From Marinobacter sp. 1-4A (GTDB lineage Bacteria > Pseudomonadota > Gammaproteobacteria > Pseudomonadales > Oleiphilaceae): a stretch of 64,000 bases of DNA. Position numbers and translations under genes: made by a program. Each line of letters starts with the position of its first letter. Positions within the stretch are counted from its first letter, which is position 1. A model generated the notes under the pieces. That model was not told the DNA's origin, did no database searches, and saw only the letters and a program-made list of their open reading frames with translations. Below are positions 50,589 through 60,432 of the stretch, in pieces. The stretch spans positions 186,001 to 250,000 of the forward strand of contig NZ_VCGY01000002.1 of NCBI RefSeq assembly GCF_016597725.1, read 5' to 3'.

Positions 50589-51719
50589 TCAGGCCGTACG
50601 GGCTTCCATCAGCCGAATAAACTCATCAAACAAGGGCGCCACATCACCGGGCCCCGGGCTCGCCTCTGGGTGTCCCTGAAAGCTGAATGCTGGCTTATCG
50701 GTGCGGCGAAGGCCTTGCAAAGTGCCGTCGAACAGCGATTTATGGGTAACTTCCAGCACGGAGGGCAATGAAGCTTCGTCCACCGCAAACCCGTGGTTCT
50801 GGCTGGTAATCATGACGGTGCCGTTCTCGAGGCGCTGAACCGGATGGTTGGCGCCGTGATGGCCATGCTTCATCTTCATGCTTTTCGCACCACTGGCAAT
50901 GGCCAGAAGCTGGTGCCCCAAACAGATGCCAAATACGGGAATATCGGTTTCAAGCACGTCTTGAATGGCCTTGATTGCGTAGTCACAAGGCTCTGGGTCG
51001 CCGGGGCCGTTGGATAGGAAGATGCCGTCAGGATTCATAGCCAACACTTCTGACGCTGGTGTTTGAGCAGGTACGACGGTTACTTCGCAGCCGCGAGCTG
51101 CGAGCATACGCAATATGTTGAACTTTACGCCGTAATCCCAAGCTACAACTTTGAACTTTTGTTCGTTATTTTCTGCGTAGCCTTCACCGAGTGTCCATTC
51201 GCCTTGAGTCCACTTGTAGGGCTTTTCGCAGGTAACAACTTTGGCTAAATCCATGCCTTCAAGCCCGGGAAACGCGTTGGCAAGTTCCAGTGCCCGCTCT
51301 GCCGTGGCATTTGCTCCGGCTACAATAGCACCACTCTGTGAGCCTTTGTCGCGGAGGATGCGCGTAAGGCGGCGGGTGTCAATATCGGCGATTCCGACAA
51401 TGTTGTTGCTTCGCAGGTATTCGTCCAACGATCCGGTGCTGCGCCAGTTGCTGGCGACTAGGGGCAGGTCTCGGATGATCAGGCCAGCGGCTTGAATGCG
51501 ATCTGACTCTACATCTTCTTCGTTCACGCCGGTGTTACCGATGTGAGGATAGGTCAGGGTAACGAGCTGGCGGGCGTAGGACGGATCGGTCAATATTTCT
51601 TGGTAGCCGGTCATGGCGGTGTTGAACACCACTTCGCCGCTGGTTTCGCCGTCAGCGCCAATAGCGGTGCCGTAAAACAGGCTTCCGTCTGCGAGTGCAA
51701 GGATTGCGGGTGTGCTCAA
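50589..51719 (-). CDS. carA: Carbamoyl-phosphate synthase small subunit
   Basis: A glutamine amidotransferase subunit of 376 residues from the TTG at 51719 ([12 protein letters not shown]). I prefer this start because GAGG lies 9 nt upstream and the N-terminus fits the family. An ATG at 51734 would add five residues but has no ribosome-binding site and overlaps that GAGG. The class I amidotransferase domain shows the nucleophile in [11 protein letters not shown] and His/Glu in [10 protein letters not shown]. It is transcribed from the promoter at 51896-51924 through a leader with a terminator hairpin. Confidence 0.93.
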   Translation of the reverse strand: MSTPAILALADGSLFYGTAIGADGETSGEVVFNTAMTGYQEILTDPSYARQLVTLTYPHIGNTGVNEEDVESDRIQAAGLIIRDLPLVASNWRSTGSLDEYLRSNNIVGIADIDTRRLTRILRDKGSQSGAIVAGANATAERALELANAFPGLEGMDLAKVVTCEKPYKWTQGEWTLGEGYAENNEQKFKVVAWDYGVKFNILRMLAARGCEVTVVPAQTPASEVLAMNPDGIFLSNGPGDPEPCDYAIKAIQDVLETDIPVFGICLGHQLLAIASGAKSMKMKHGHHGANHPVQRLENGTVMITSQNHGFAVDEASLPSVLEVTHKSLFDGTLQGLRRTDKPAFSFQGHPEASPGPGDVAPLFDEFIRLMEARTA

Positions 51720-51788
51720 GGCTTGTATCCTCATCGGGTGGCGTTTCGGTTCGTCACGTGCAGGAACGCAAGCGCAAATTCAGGTCGC

Positions 51789-51823
51789 AAAAAAGCGAGA
51801 GGGAGTAAAAACTCCGTCCCGCT
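51789..51823 (-). terminator. Attenuator-like terminator in carA leader
   Basis: On the minus strand AGCGGGACGGAG pairs with CTCCCTCTCGCT (12 bp, one mismatch, one G-U) and is followed by TTTTTT. It lies between the carA promoter and start codon. An upstream stem, GGGAC/GTCCC (51838-51856), could compete with it. Confidence 0.75.
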
Positions 51824-51895
51824 TTTTGTTATCCAGGGACTTTATTTGTCCCTTGGGCTTTTAAAAGCCTACGCTTGGTGCAGTTAAACCGCCTT

Positions 51896-51924
51896 ATTAT
51901 ATAAAAATTGCGGTTTTGTGTCCA
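51896..51924 (-). promoter_or_regulatory. carA: Sigma-70 promoter of carA-carB-greA
   Basis: On the minus strand TGGACA (51919-51924), a 17-bp spacer and a perfect TATAAT (51896-51901). The leader to the carA start is about 155-170 nt. Confidence 0.8.
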
Positions 51925-51951
51925 TGTAAAATGTCACATGACTCCTGCACC

Positions 51952-52063
51952 GGTGGCGCACTGGGATCATCGTCCGGGAAACGCTACAAGCACTTCCCTG
52001 TGCGCTTGTCTCCGGCCGTCCATGGCCTCCGACATTCCCGGACGATGATCCCAGCCCGCCACC
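51952..52063 (+). repeat. Hairpin repeat element copy 3 (conserved core, variable stem)
   Basis: Arms 51952-51979 and 52036-52063 (28 bp, two mismatches) enclose a 56-bp core. On the plus strand the core contains ACGCTACAAGCACTTCCC, then GTGCGCTTGT, GTCCATGGCC and ACA. It aligns along its length with the core at 31327-31379 and with both ends of the core at 10166-10297. The inner arm here (TGGGATCATCGTCCGGGA) is unlike the other two copies; the outer GGTGGCGGGC shares GGCGGG. It lies just after the dapB stop and about 28 bp upstream of the carA -35 box. Confidence 0.8.
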
Positions 52064-52080
52064 TCAGAGCTGCCTTTGAC

Positions 52081-52905
<825 letters not shown>

Positions 52906-54036
52906 TCAGAATTTCATTTCGTCGAAGAAGCTCTTAACACCTTCAAACCACGAGGTTTTCTTGGGCGCGTGGTTTGTTCCGTTGTTGCTTCCGTCGAGGG
53001 TTACCTGGAACTCTTCAAGCAATTCTTTCTGTCGCTTGGTCAGGTTAACCGGTGTTTCAACAATCACTCGGCACAACAGATCACCCGACGGGCCTCCACG
53101 AACGGGGCTAACGCCTTTATTACGTAGGCGGAAGAGCTTACCCGTTTGGGTTTCTGCCGGGATTCTTAGTTTCACGCGACCGTCCAGTGTCGGCACTTCC
53201 AGCTCGCCACCGAGCGTGGCGTCGATAATGCTGATAGGCACTTCGCAATAGAGATTGCGGCCGTCGCGGGTGAAGATAGAATGCTCCCGAACGGACATCT
53301 GCACATACAGATCGCCTGAGGGGCCGCCATCGATACCCATTTCGCCTTCGCCAGAGAGCCGTATACGGTCACCGGTATCTACGCCAGGTGGCACTTTAAC
53401 GGAGAGTGTTTTCTCTTCCCGTACCCTGCCCTGACCATGGCAAGTCTTACAAGGGTTCTTAATAATCTGGCCGGAGCCGCGGCATGTGGGGCAAGCCTGC
53501 TGCACCGCAAAGAAGCCTTGCTGCATGCGCACTTGGCCCATACCTTTACAGGTACCACAGGTTTCGGGGCGGGAGCCTTTTTCGGCGCCACTACCCTCAC
53601 AGGTATCGCATTCGCGGTGTCCGGGGATTGTAATCTTGACGGTTTTACCTTTTACCGCCTCTTCAAGATCCAACTCCAAGGTATAGCGCAGGTCTGAACC
53701 ACGGGTGTTACGGCCGCCTCGGCCGCCACCACCAAAAATGTCGCCAAACACATCACCAAAGATGTCGGAGAAGTTACCGTTGCCGCCACCAAATCCGCCA
53801 CCAGCCTGACCATCCACACCAGCATGGCCGTACTGATCATAGGCCGCGCGCTTGGACTGGTCTGCCAGTATTTCGTAGGCTTCGCTGGCCTCTTTGAACT
53901 TGTTCTCGGCGTCTTTATCTTCCGGATTACGGTCGGGATGGTATTTCATCGCAAGCTTTCGATAAGCTCGCTTGATGTCTTTCTCGTCCGCGTCCCGGGA
54001 AACTCCGAGAATGTCGTAATAATCGCGCTTGGCCAT
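52906..54036 (-). CDS. dnaJ: Chaperone DnaJ
   Basis: A 376-residue Hsp40. J domain with the HPD motif ([20 protein letters not shown]), then a Gly/Phe-rich linker ([20 protein letters not shown]). A zinc domain with four CxxCxGxG repeats follows ([32 protein letters not shown]), then the substrate-binding C-terminal domains. It stimulates DnaK ATPase. A hairpin in the dnaK-dnaJ gap may keep DnaJ below DnaK. Confidence 0.97.
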   Translation of the reverse strand: MAKRDYYDILGVSRDADEKDIKRAYRKLAMKYHPDRNPEDKDAENKFKEASEAYEILADQSKRAAYDQYGHAGVDGQAGGGFGGGNGNFSDIFGDVFGDIFGGGGRGGRNTRGSDLRYTLELDLEEAVKGKTVKITIPGHRECDTCEGSGAEKGSRPETCGTCKGMGQVRMQQGFFAVQQACPTCRGSGQIIKNPCKTCHGQGRVREEKTLSVKVPPGVDTGDRIRLSGEGEMGIDGGPSGDLYVQMSVREHSIFTRDGRNLYCEVPISIIDATLGGELEVPTLDGRVKLRIPAETQTGKLFRLRNKGVSPVRGGPSGDLLCRVIVETPVNLTKRQKELLEEFQVTLDGSNNGTNHAPKKTSWFEGVKSFFDEMKF

Positions 54037-54062
54037 GCTTTAAAACCCTGTTTTTTAAACGC

Positions 54063-54091
54063 GGAAAACGCGGATCAACTCCGCGTTTTCC
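54063..54091 (-). terminator. Hairpin between dnaK and dnaJ
   Basis: GGAAAACGCGG (54063-54073) and CCGCGTTTTCC (54081-54091) form a perfect 11-bp stem with a 7-nt loop. No T-tract follows, so it may instead protect the dnaK 3' end or attenuate dnaJ. Confidence 0.55.
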
Positions 54092-54113
54092 AACTACCTG
54101 ATGTACGTCAGAA

Positions 54114-56033
54114 TTACTTCTTTTCGTCGTCTTTGACTTCTTCGAACTCGGCGTCCACCGCATCGTCAGCTGGCTGAGCTTGTTCCTGTCCGCCTGCCTG
54201 CTGCGCCTGACCATCCTGATCTGCGTACATCTTCTGAGCCAGCTCACCTGAAACTTCGGTCAGCTTCTGTGTCTTGGCTTCAATGTCGTCCTTGTCGGAA
54301 CCGGTCAATGCTTCTTCCAGCTCCTTAATCGCCGTCTCGATAGACTCCTTTTCGCTGTCGCTAACTTTGTCAGCGGCATCAGTTAGGGTCTTGCGTACAG
54401 CGTGCACCATGGCATCGCCTTGGTTACGGGCCTGAACCAGCTCTTCGAACTTGCGATCTTCCTCGGCATTCGCCTCGGCATCCTGCACCATCTTCTCGAT
54501 TTCATCATCGTTCAGACCAGAAGAGGCCTTGATCACGATTGACTGTTCTTTGCCGGTCGCCTTGTCTTTCGCAGACACGTTCAGAATACCGTTGGCATCG
54601 ATATCGAAGGTAACTTCGATCTGCGGCACACCACGGGAAGCCGGTGGAATGTCGGCCAGATCGAATCGACCCAAGGACTTGTTCTGTGTCGCCTGCTTAC
54701 GCTCACCCTGAACAACGTGAATAGTCACTGCTGTTTGGTTATCCTCTGCCGTAGAGAAGGTTTGCGACTTCTTGGTCGGAATCGTTGTGTTCTTGTCGAT
54801 TACCGGCGTGGCCACACCACCCATGGTCTCAATACCCAAGGTTAGTGGCGTTACGTCCAGAAGCAGAACGTCTTTTACATCTCCAGAAAGTACCGCTGCC
54901 TGAATTGCAGCACCCATGGCAACAGCTTCGTCCGGGTTTACGTCCTTACGGGCTTCTTTACCAAAGAACTCTTTCACCTTTTCCTGAACCAGTGGCATAC
55001 GTGTCTGACCACCAACCAAAATCACTTCGTCAACTTCACCAACGCTCAAGCCTGAGTCCTTCAAAGCAACCTTACAAGGCTCGAGACTACGCTGGACCAA
55101 GTCTTCAACCAGAGACTCAAGCTTGGCACGGGTCAGCTTCACATTCATATGCTTGGGGCCGCTGGCATCTGCAGTGATGTACGGCAGGTTTACGTCGGTC
55201 TGCTGGCTGCTGGAAAGCTCGATCTTGGCCTTCTCACCAGCTTCTTTCAGACGCTGCATGGCCAGAGAGTCGCCGCGCAGATCAATACCACTATCTTTCT
55301 TGAATTGGTCAGCGAGGAATTCGATAATTTTCATATCGAAGTCTTCACCACCCAAGAAAGTGTCGCCGTTGGTGGCCAACACCTCAAACTGGTGCTCGCC
55401 ATCCACATCTGCAATTTCGATGATGGAGAGGTCGAAGGTACCACCACCCAAGTCGTAAACCGCTACGGTGCGATCGCCGCTCTTCTTGTCCAGACCATAA
55501 GCCAGCGCAGCCGCAGTAGGCTCGTTGATAATACGCTTTACTTCCAGACCGGCAATGCGCCCAGCGTCTTTAGTAGCCTGACGCTGGCTGTCGTTAAAGT
55601 AAGCCGGAACGGTGATAACCGCTTCGGTTACTTTCTCGCCCAGATAATCTTCTGCAGTCTTCTTCATCTTTTTCAGAATTTCTGCAGACACCTGAGGCGG
55701 TGCCATTTTCTGGCCTTTAACTTCTACCCACGCATCACCGTTGTCTGCCTCGGAAATCTTGTAAGGCACCATTTTAATATCTTTCTGAACAACGTCGTCT
55801 TTGAACCGACGACCGATCAGACGCTTGATGGCATAGATGGTGTTTTGGGGATTAGTCACTGCCTGACGCTTGGCTGACTGACCTACCAGAATTTCATTAT
55901 CATCGGTGTACGCGATGATAGACGGGGTGGTGCGATCACCTTCAGCGTTTTCAATAACCCGGACTTTGTCGCCATCCATGATGGCCACACACGAGTTGGT
56001 GGTTCCAAGGTCGATACCGATAATCTTGCTCAT
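54114..56033 (-). CDS. dnaK: Chaperone DnaK (Hsp70)
   Basis: A 639-residue Hsp70. ATPase domain signatures are [31 protein letters not shown] and [10 protein letters not shown]; the linker is [19 protein letters not shown], followed by the substrate domain and a lid. The C-terminus EEVKDDEKK is the usual acidic tail. It follows grpE by about 100 bp, where a sigma-32-like promoter may add transcription. Confidence 0.97.
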   Translation of the reverse strand: MSKIIGIDLGTTNSCVAIMDGDKVRVIENAEGDRTTPSIIAYTDDNEILVGQSAKRQAVTNPQNTIYAIKRLIGRRFKDDVVQKDIKMVPYKISEADNGDAWVEVKGQKMAPPQVSAEILKKMKKTAEDYLGEKVTEAVITVPAYFNDSQRQATKDAGRIAGLEVKRIINEPTAAALAYGLDKKSGDRTVAVYDLGGGTFDLSIIEIADVDGEHQFEVLATNGDTFLGGEDFDMKIIEFLADQFKKDSGIDLRGDSLAMQRLKEAGEKAKIELSSSQQTDVNLPYITADASGPKHMNVKLTRAKLESLVEDLVQRSLEPCKVALKDSGLSVGEVDEVILVGGQTRMPLVQEKVKEFFGKEARKDVNPDEAVAMGAAIQAAVLSGDVKDVLLLDVTPLTLGIETMGGVATPVIDKNTTIPTKKSQTFSTAEDNQTAVTIHVVQGERKQATQNKSLGRFDLADIPPASRGVPQIEVTFDIDANGILNVSAKDKATGKEQSIVIKASSGLNDDEIEKMVQDAEANAEEDRKFEELVQARNQGDAMVHAVRKTLTDAADKVSDSEKESIETAIKELEEALTGSDKDDIEAKTQKLTEVSGELAQKMYADQDGQAQQAGGQEQAQPADDAVDAEFEEVKDDEKK

Positions 56034-56113
56034 TGATTCACTCCAGTTCTTCTGAATGCTGTACTTAATGGTTGCCCGGAAACACTAATTCCGGCTGATT
56101 CTGTTTAATGGCT

Positions 56114-56141
56114 ATATTGGCGCTTTAGCTGGTTTTTCAAG
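56114..56141 (-). promoter_or_regulatory. Possible second heat-shock promoter before dnaK
   Basis: On the minus strand a perfect CTTGAAA (56135-56141), overlapping the grpE stop codon, precedes GCCAATAT (56114-56121) by 13 bp. The -10 matches the sigma-32 consensus CCCCATNT at six of eight bases. Confidence 0.4.
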
Positions 56142-56736
56142 CCTGCTCATCAATTTTTGGTGCGTCTTGAGCTTTGGCCACCATCACCATTGCTGGACGA
56201 ACCACACGACCGTTAAGTAGATAGCCTTTCTGCACAACAGCTACCACGCTGTTCGGCTCAGCATCCGGTGCTGGCACCATTGACATAGCTTCGTGCTGCT
56301 GGGGATCGAACGGTTCGCCTACGGGGTTCAGCGGCTCAACGTTGAACTTCTTCAAACTCGAAACAAACAAACTGAGCGTCATCTCCACGCCTTGACGGAT
56401 AGAGGCCACCAACTCACCCGCAGCTTCCTGACCCTCGGTACTCTCTACCGCTTTCTCGAGGCTATCAGCTACAGGGAGCAGCTCTTTAACAAACTTCTCC
56501 AGCGCAAACTTATGCGCTTTCTGGACGTCCATCTCAGCCCGACGACGCACATTCTGCATCTCAGCTTGCAACCGCAGCATCTGCTCCTGAGAATCCTGCA
56601 GCTGCTCTTTTAGTGCATCCAGCTCAGAAACCTCTTCCTGCTGAACTTCTCCTTCTGCCTGCATTTCTTCTGCCGCCGCGTCTGCGGCCTCATTCAATTC
56701 TTCAACTTGCTCGTTGCGGTTTTCGTCGCTGTTCAT
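56137..56736 (-). CDS. grpE: Nucleotide exchange factor GrpE
   Basis: A 199-residue dimeric factor that releases ADP from DnaK. It has an acidic N-terminal stretch (residues 1-45), a long coiled coil (about 45-100; [20 protein letters not shown]) and the C-terminal beta domain with [15 protein letters not shown] and [20 protein letters not shown]. It is the first gene of grpE-dnaK-dnaJ, behind a sigma-32 promoter. Confidence 0.96.
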   Translation of the reverse strand: MNSDENRNEQVEELNEAADAAAEEMQAEGEVQQEEVSELDALKEQLQDSQEQMLRLQAEMQNVRRRAEMDVQKAHKFALEKFVKELLPVADSLEKAVESTEGQEAAGELVASIRQGVEMTLSLFVSSLKKFNVEPLNPVGEPFDPQQHEAMSMVPAPDAEPNSVVAVVQKGYLLNGRVVRPAMVMVAKAQDAPKIDEQA

Positions 56737-56832
56737 GACTACTCCTGCCAGATCTTCGGTGGCCGGCTAAAACGCGGCCCATTGAACATAGGCTCCGGCG
56801 TCGCAGAGCCGGAAGAATGTTATTGCGAACGA

Positions 56833-56860
56833 ATATGGGGTTTGCCGTGCAGGTTTCAAC
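56833..56860 (-). promoter_or_regulatory. Heat-shock (sigma-32) promoter of grpE-dnaK-dnaJ
   Basis: On the minus strand GTTGAAA (56854-56860), a 13-bp spacer and CCCCATAT (56833-56840), close to the consensus CTTGAAA-N13/14-CCCCATNT. It is about 100 bp upstream of the grpE ATG. Confidence 0.75.
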
Positions 56861-56901
56861 CACCACAGGTCGCATTCCTGAAGAAAATCTCACTGATGAG
56901 T

Positions 56902-56930
56902 TTGCAAACACAAAATCACCTGTATATATT
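56902..56930 (+). promoter_or_regulatory. recN: Promoter of recN
   Basis: TTGCAA (56902-56907), a 17-bp spacer and TATATT (56925-56930). The -10 lies inside the first LexA box, as expected for an SOS-repressed gene. Confidence 0.6.
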
Positions 56931-56935
56931 CACAG
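56920..56935 (+). promoter_or_regulatory. LexA (SOS) box 1 of recN
   Basis: CTGTATATATTCACAG fits CTGT-N8-ACAG exactly and overlaps the -10 box of the recN promoter. Confidence 0.85.
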
Positions 56936-56938
56936 TCA

Positions 56939-56954
56939 CTGTATGAAAGAACAG
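56939..56954 (+). promoter_or_regulatory. LexA (SOS) box 2 of recN
   Basis: CTGTATGAAAGAACAG fits CTGT-N8-ACAG, 3 bp after box 1. Tandem LexA boxes before recN are also known in E. coli. Confidence 0.85.
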
Positions 56955-56982
56955 TATATTTTGAAGAGCGGAGGTTATCTGC

Positions 56983-58662
56983 ATGCTCACACAGCTCACC
57001 GTTTCCAACTACGCGATTGCAGAGCGGGTCGAACTGCAATTCAACAAAGGGATGACAGCCCTCACCGGCGAAACTGGTGCAGGCAAGTCCATCGTTCTGG
57101 ACGCTCTAGGGCTAGCCATGGGGGGCCGCGCTGACGCAGGAGCCGTGAGGCATGGCGCAAAGCGTGCAGATATTACCGCCACATTTGACGTTGCGGGCAT
57201 CCCCGAGGCTCTCCAATGGCTTGAACGCCATGAACTGGATGACGACAGCGACTGCATTTTACGGCGGGTAATCAGTAAAGATGGGCGCTCAAGGGCTTAC
57301 ATTAACGGCCAACCCTGCCCGCTTGCGCACCTGAAAGATCTGGGCGGGCTACTGATGGATATTCATAGCCAACACCAACATCAATCACTCCTGCGCAAAG
57401 AAACACACCGCAAGCTAATTGACGAGTTCGCAGGCGCGGAAACGCTTGCCATCCAGACTCGCGAAGCCTGGAAAGCCTGGAACCAAATCCGCACGAAGTT
57501 GACCGAACGGCAGCAAAATGCAGAAGAGTCTGAAGCCAAGCTGCAACTTCTGCGCTATCAAGTGGAAGAACTTGACCGGCTCGCGCTGGAAAGCGGCGAG
57601 CAGGAGCAGCTAGAGCAGGAACAGGCACACCTTAGCCAAGCTGACGCCATTCTTCACAACAGTCATCAGGCAGCACTGCTGTGCACCGAAGATGAAACCA
57701 GCGCAGCAGGTTTGGTTCGCCAGGCGCTGCAGCAACTGGAGCAGTTACCGGTCGAGGTGCCCGCGTTAGCCGACACCATTCAGATGCTCAACGAAGCTCA
57801 AATACAGATCAGCGAGGCGGGCGACAACCTCCGTCATTTTGTGGATGACTACGAGGCAGACCCCGCACGCCTGAGTGAAGTTGAAGACAGACTCAGTGCG
57901 ATATACCAGATGGCCCGCAAGCACCGAATTAACCCCGAGGAGCTTCCGGAGTTCCATAAACGACAAAGCGCGGAGCTTGCCCAACTGGACGGTGGTGAAG
58001 GCAGCCTAGAAAAGCTGGAAGAGGAACTGGAAAGCCATCGCGACCGCTTCAATCAACTGGCGTGCAAGCTTTCAGAAATGCGAGCCAAGGCAGCGGGCGA
58101 GCTGGACCAACGCATTGCTGGCGAACTGGCTCAGCTAAGCATGCCGTCAGTTCAATTTGTTACTCACTTAAGCCGCAATAATCAGGACGAACCGGCACCG
58201 CACGGACTTGAAGAAATAGAGTTCTTAGTGAGTGCCAACCCGGGGCAACCCGCAAGACCTCTTGCCAAAGTGGCGTCCGGCGGCGAACTGTCGCGCATCA
58301 GCCTCGCGATTCAGGTGGTTGTTGCTCAAACATCGACAACACCAACCCTGATCTTTGACGAAGTGGATGTCGGTATTGGTGGCGGCACAGCTGAGGTGGT
58401 TGGAAAGCTATTGCGCTCATTGGGAGCCAGCGGCCAAGTAATCTGCGTGACCCACTTGCCACAGGTTGCAGCCCAGTGTCACCAACACTTATTTGTTAGC
58501 AAATTCACACAGCAAGACGCGACTTTCTCGAAAATCGAATCTCTGGACGATCAAGGAAGGATTAGTGAAGTTGCAAGAATGCTAGGCGGCGTGGATATGA
58601 CTGAACACACCCTTGCCCACGCAACAGAAATGTTTTCCAAGGGGCAGGCCACCCACCACTGA
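56983..58662 (+). CDS. recN: DNA repair protein RecN
   Basis: A 559-residue SMC-like ATPase used in double-strand-break repair. The Walker A is in ALTGETGAGKSIVLDAL; coiled coils cover about residues 150-370; the signature KVASGGELSRISLAIQVV and Walker B LIFDEVDVGIGGG are near the C-terminus. A GGAGG precedes the ATG. Two LexA boxes and a promoter lie just upstream, so it should be strongly SOS-induced. Confidence 0.96.
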   Translation: MLTQLTVSNYAIAERVELQFNKGMTALTGETGAGKSIVLDALGLAMGGRADAGAVRHGAKRADITATFDVAGIPEALQWLERHELDDDSDCILRRVISKDGRSRAYINGQPCPLAHLKDLGGLLMDIHSQHQHQSLLRKETHRKLIDEFAGAETLAIQTREAWKAWNQIRTKLTERQQNAEESEAKLQLLRYQVEELDRLALESGEQEQLEQEQAHLSQADAILHNSHQAALLCTEDETSAAGLVRQALQQLEQLPVEVPALADTIQMLNEAQIQISEAGDNLRHFVDDYEADPARLSEVEDRLSAIYQMARKHRINPEELPEFHKRQSAELAQLDGGEGSLEKLEEELESHRDRFNQLACKLSEMRAKAAGELDQRIAGELAQLSMPSVQFVTHLSRNNQDEPAPHGLEEIEFLVSANPGQPARPLAKVASGGELSRISLAIQVVVAQTSTTPTLIFDEVDVGIGGGTAEVVGKLLRSLGASGQVICVTHLPQVAAQCHQHLFVSKFTQQDATFSKIESLDDQGRISEVARMLGGVDMTEHTLAHATEMFSKGQATHH

Positions 58663-58719
58663 TCAGGTGGCACAGGCGAGACTCCCTCCCAGTTCCCCCT
58701 CTCAACTTTGAGAGCTGTT

Positions 58720-58749
58720 GGGGCAGGTTTAACGGCCTGCCCCTTTTTT
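58720..58749 (+). terminator. Intrinsic terminator of recN
   Basis: GGGGCAGG (58720-58727) pairs with CCTGCCCC (58736-58743) and is followed by TTTTTT. It stands between convergent recN and fur. Confidence 0.9.
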
Positions 58750-58771
58750 ATGTTTTTTTAGAACTGGATGG

Positions 58772-59179
58772 TTACTTTAGGGGCTTAACGTAAAGGATCA
58801 GGCTGTGTTCGACAATTTCATAGCCATGTTCTTTCGCTATCTTTTGTTGACGCTCTTCAATTATGTCATCAACAAACTCAATCACTTGCCCTGTTTGAGT
58901 ACAAACCATGTGGTCGTGATGGTCTTCTCCAGCCATCTCGAATACCGCATGGCCGCCTTCAAAGTTGTGGCGTAGCACCAGCCCTGCGGTCTCAAACTGG
59001 GTAAGTACGCGGTACACAGTGGCCAGACCCACATCGTCACCCTGATCCAGAAGCCGCTTATACACATCCTCGGCGCTGAGGTGGTGATCCTTGGCGTTTT
59101 CCAGAATGTTGAATATCTTCACTCTCGGTAGAGTTACTTTAAGACCGACTTTTCGTAGTTCGGCGTTTTCAGATGACAT
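58772..59179 (-). CDS. fur: Ferric uptake regulator Fur
   Basis: A 135-residue iron-responsive repressor. The winged helix (LKVTLPRVKIFNILENA through GLATVYRVLTQFETAGLV) and the metal-binding HDHMVC with EDHHDH are clear. Only one cysteine of the usual CxxC is present here (CTQT), as in Pseudomonas-type Fur. I chose the ATG at 59179 (SSENAELRKVGL); the frame is open 26 codons upstream. It is divergent from bamE, the order found in pseudomonads. Confidence 0.95.
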   Translation of the reverse strand: MSSENAELRKVGLKVTLPRVKIFNILENAKDHHLSAEDVYKRLLDQGDDVGLATVYRVLTQFETAGLVLRHNFEGGHAVFEMAGEDHHDHMVCTQTGQVIEFVDDIIEERQQKIAKEHGYEIVEHSLILYVKPLK

Positions 59180-59194
59180 GTTACTATTCACTCT

Positions 59195-59223
59195 TTGGTG
59201 TGCCTCACGGCTTCCGGTATGAT
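59195..59223 (+). promoter_or_regulatory. Promoter of bamE
   Basis: TTGGTG (59195-59200), a 17-bp spacer and TATGAT (59218-59223), giving a leader of about 70 nt to the bamE ATG. Confidence 0.6.
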
Positions 59224-59301
59224 GAAGCCGCCATTTAACGGTTAACCCGTGCCACACCTGCCCTTGGCAGGCGATTTCAAGATAGAGGATTTCCTCCGGC
59301 G

Positions 59302-59628
59302 ATGCAAAAGCTCACAGCTCTCATTCTCACTCTGATTCTATCCGGTTGCGCTTTTCCGGGCGTTTATAAGATCAACGTCCAACAAGGCAACATTGTAACT
59401 GCTGAAGAGCTGTCCAAACTCAACGAAGGCATGCCTCGCAATCAGGTTCAAGCTTTGCTCGGGAGCCCTTTAATGCTCAACCCCGTCGATAGCTCACGGG
59501 AGTACTACGTTTACACCTTCCAACGTCGCGGCGGCGATATCCAAGAGCAGCGCATCATCGTCTATTACGACGCTGACCGTTACTCCCATTACGAAGCACA
59601 ACTTTTGGACGAAACACCCGCTTACTGA
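59302..59628 (+). CDS. bamE: Outer membrane assembly lipoprotein BamE (OmlA/SmpA)
   Basis: A 108-residue lipoprotein of the outer-membrane beta-barrel assembly complex. The lipobox is ILSGCAFPG, and the SmpA/OmlA domain shows GMPRNQVQALLGSPLMLNP and YYVYTFQRRGG. It is divergent from fur and converges with rnfH. Confidence 0.94.
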   Translation: MQKLTALILTLILSGCAFPGVYKINVQQGNIVTAEELSKLNEGMPRNQVQALLGSPLMLNPVDSSREYYVYTFQRRGGDIQEQRIIVYYDADRYSHYEAQLLDETPAY

Positions 59629-59633
59629 GCCGA

Positions 59634-59915
59634 TCAAGACTTCTTTTTGGCCCGATTCAGCCGCGCCTGCTTCGGGTCGATCTTGAGCGGACGATACAGC
59701 TCTACCCGATCTCCATCCCTTAACTCATGCTCCGCTGGCTTTTTGATTACCTTGCCAAAGATCCCCATATCGATGGAGTCCGCATCGATCTCCGGGAAAA
59801 TAGCGGCGATGCCAGACAACTTCACGGCCTCAATCGCCGACGTACCTTCCGGCACCTGAATCTTCACGATTTCCTGCTTGTCTGGCCGGGCATAGGCCAC
59901 TTCAACCTGCGGCAT
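59634..59915 (-). CDS. rnfH: RnfH-family ubiquitin-like protein
   Basis: A 93-residue beta-grasp protein (UPF0125). EVAYARPDKQEIVKIQVPEG and the DGDRVELYRPLKIDPKQARL tail are typical. It is linked to ratA and may act as an antitoxin-like or accessory partner, but its role is not established. Its ATG overlaps the ratA stop by one base. Confidence 0.92.
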   Translation of the reverse strand: MPQVEVAYARPDKQEIVKIQVPEGTSAIEAVKLSGIAAIFPEIDADSIDMGIFGKVIKKPAEHELRDGDRVELYRPLKIDPKQARLNRAKKKS

Positions 59916-60358
59916 TATGCGCCCCCCTTGTAGAGGTCGTCAGCACGACGGCAGAACGCATCCACCATTGTTGTGGCTGCCTGATTAAACACCGGCCCAA
60001 AGGTCATTCGCGACAGGGAGCCGGAAAACTCAAACTCCAGAGTCAAAATCACTTTGCACGCATTGTCATCCAATGCCTTGAAGTGCCAACGCCCTGTGAG
60101 ATTGCGAAACGGGCCATCCACAAGATTCATTTCAATGGCCTCCGGCACCAGTAACTGGTTGCGCGTAGTGAGCTTGTGCCGCACCCCACCTTTGGCAATT
60201 TCCAGCGATGCCATTATCTGATCCGAGTTTTGCTGGTGAATTTCGGCACCTGAGCACCACGGCAAGAACTCGGGATAACGGGCAATATCATTTACCAAGT
60301 GAAACATGCGCTCAGCAGAGTGCATAACCAGAGCTGTTTTATCAATCTGATGGGGCAT
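59915..60358 (-). CDS. ratA: RatA/START-like polyketide cyclase family protein
   Basis: A 147-residue START-fold protein. RMFHLVNDIARYPEFLPWCS and LVDGPFRNLTGRWHFKAL are conserved. E. coli RatA blocks 70S formation, while the mitochondrial homologue Coq10 binds ubiquinone; which role holds here is open. It forms an operon with rnfH near bamE and smpB, the standard arrangement. Confidence 0.92.
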   Translation of the reverse strand: MPHQIDKTALVMHSAERMFHLVNDIARYPEFLPWCSGAEIHQQNSDQIMASLEIAKGGVRHKLTTRNQLLVPEAIEMNLVDGPFRNLTGRWHFKALDDNACKVILTLEFEFSGSLSRMTFGPVFNQAATTMVDAFCRRADDLYKGGA

Positions 60359-60432
60359 CGGAACCGGTTGTCCTGCTTACAAATACACGTTAAGACCGAC
60401 CGCAGCCTCTAGAAAACGAAAACTAGCTGCAA

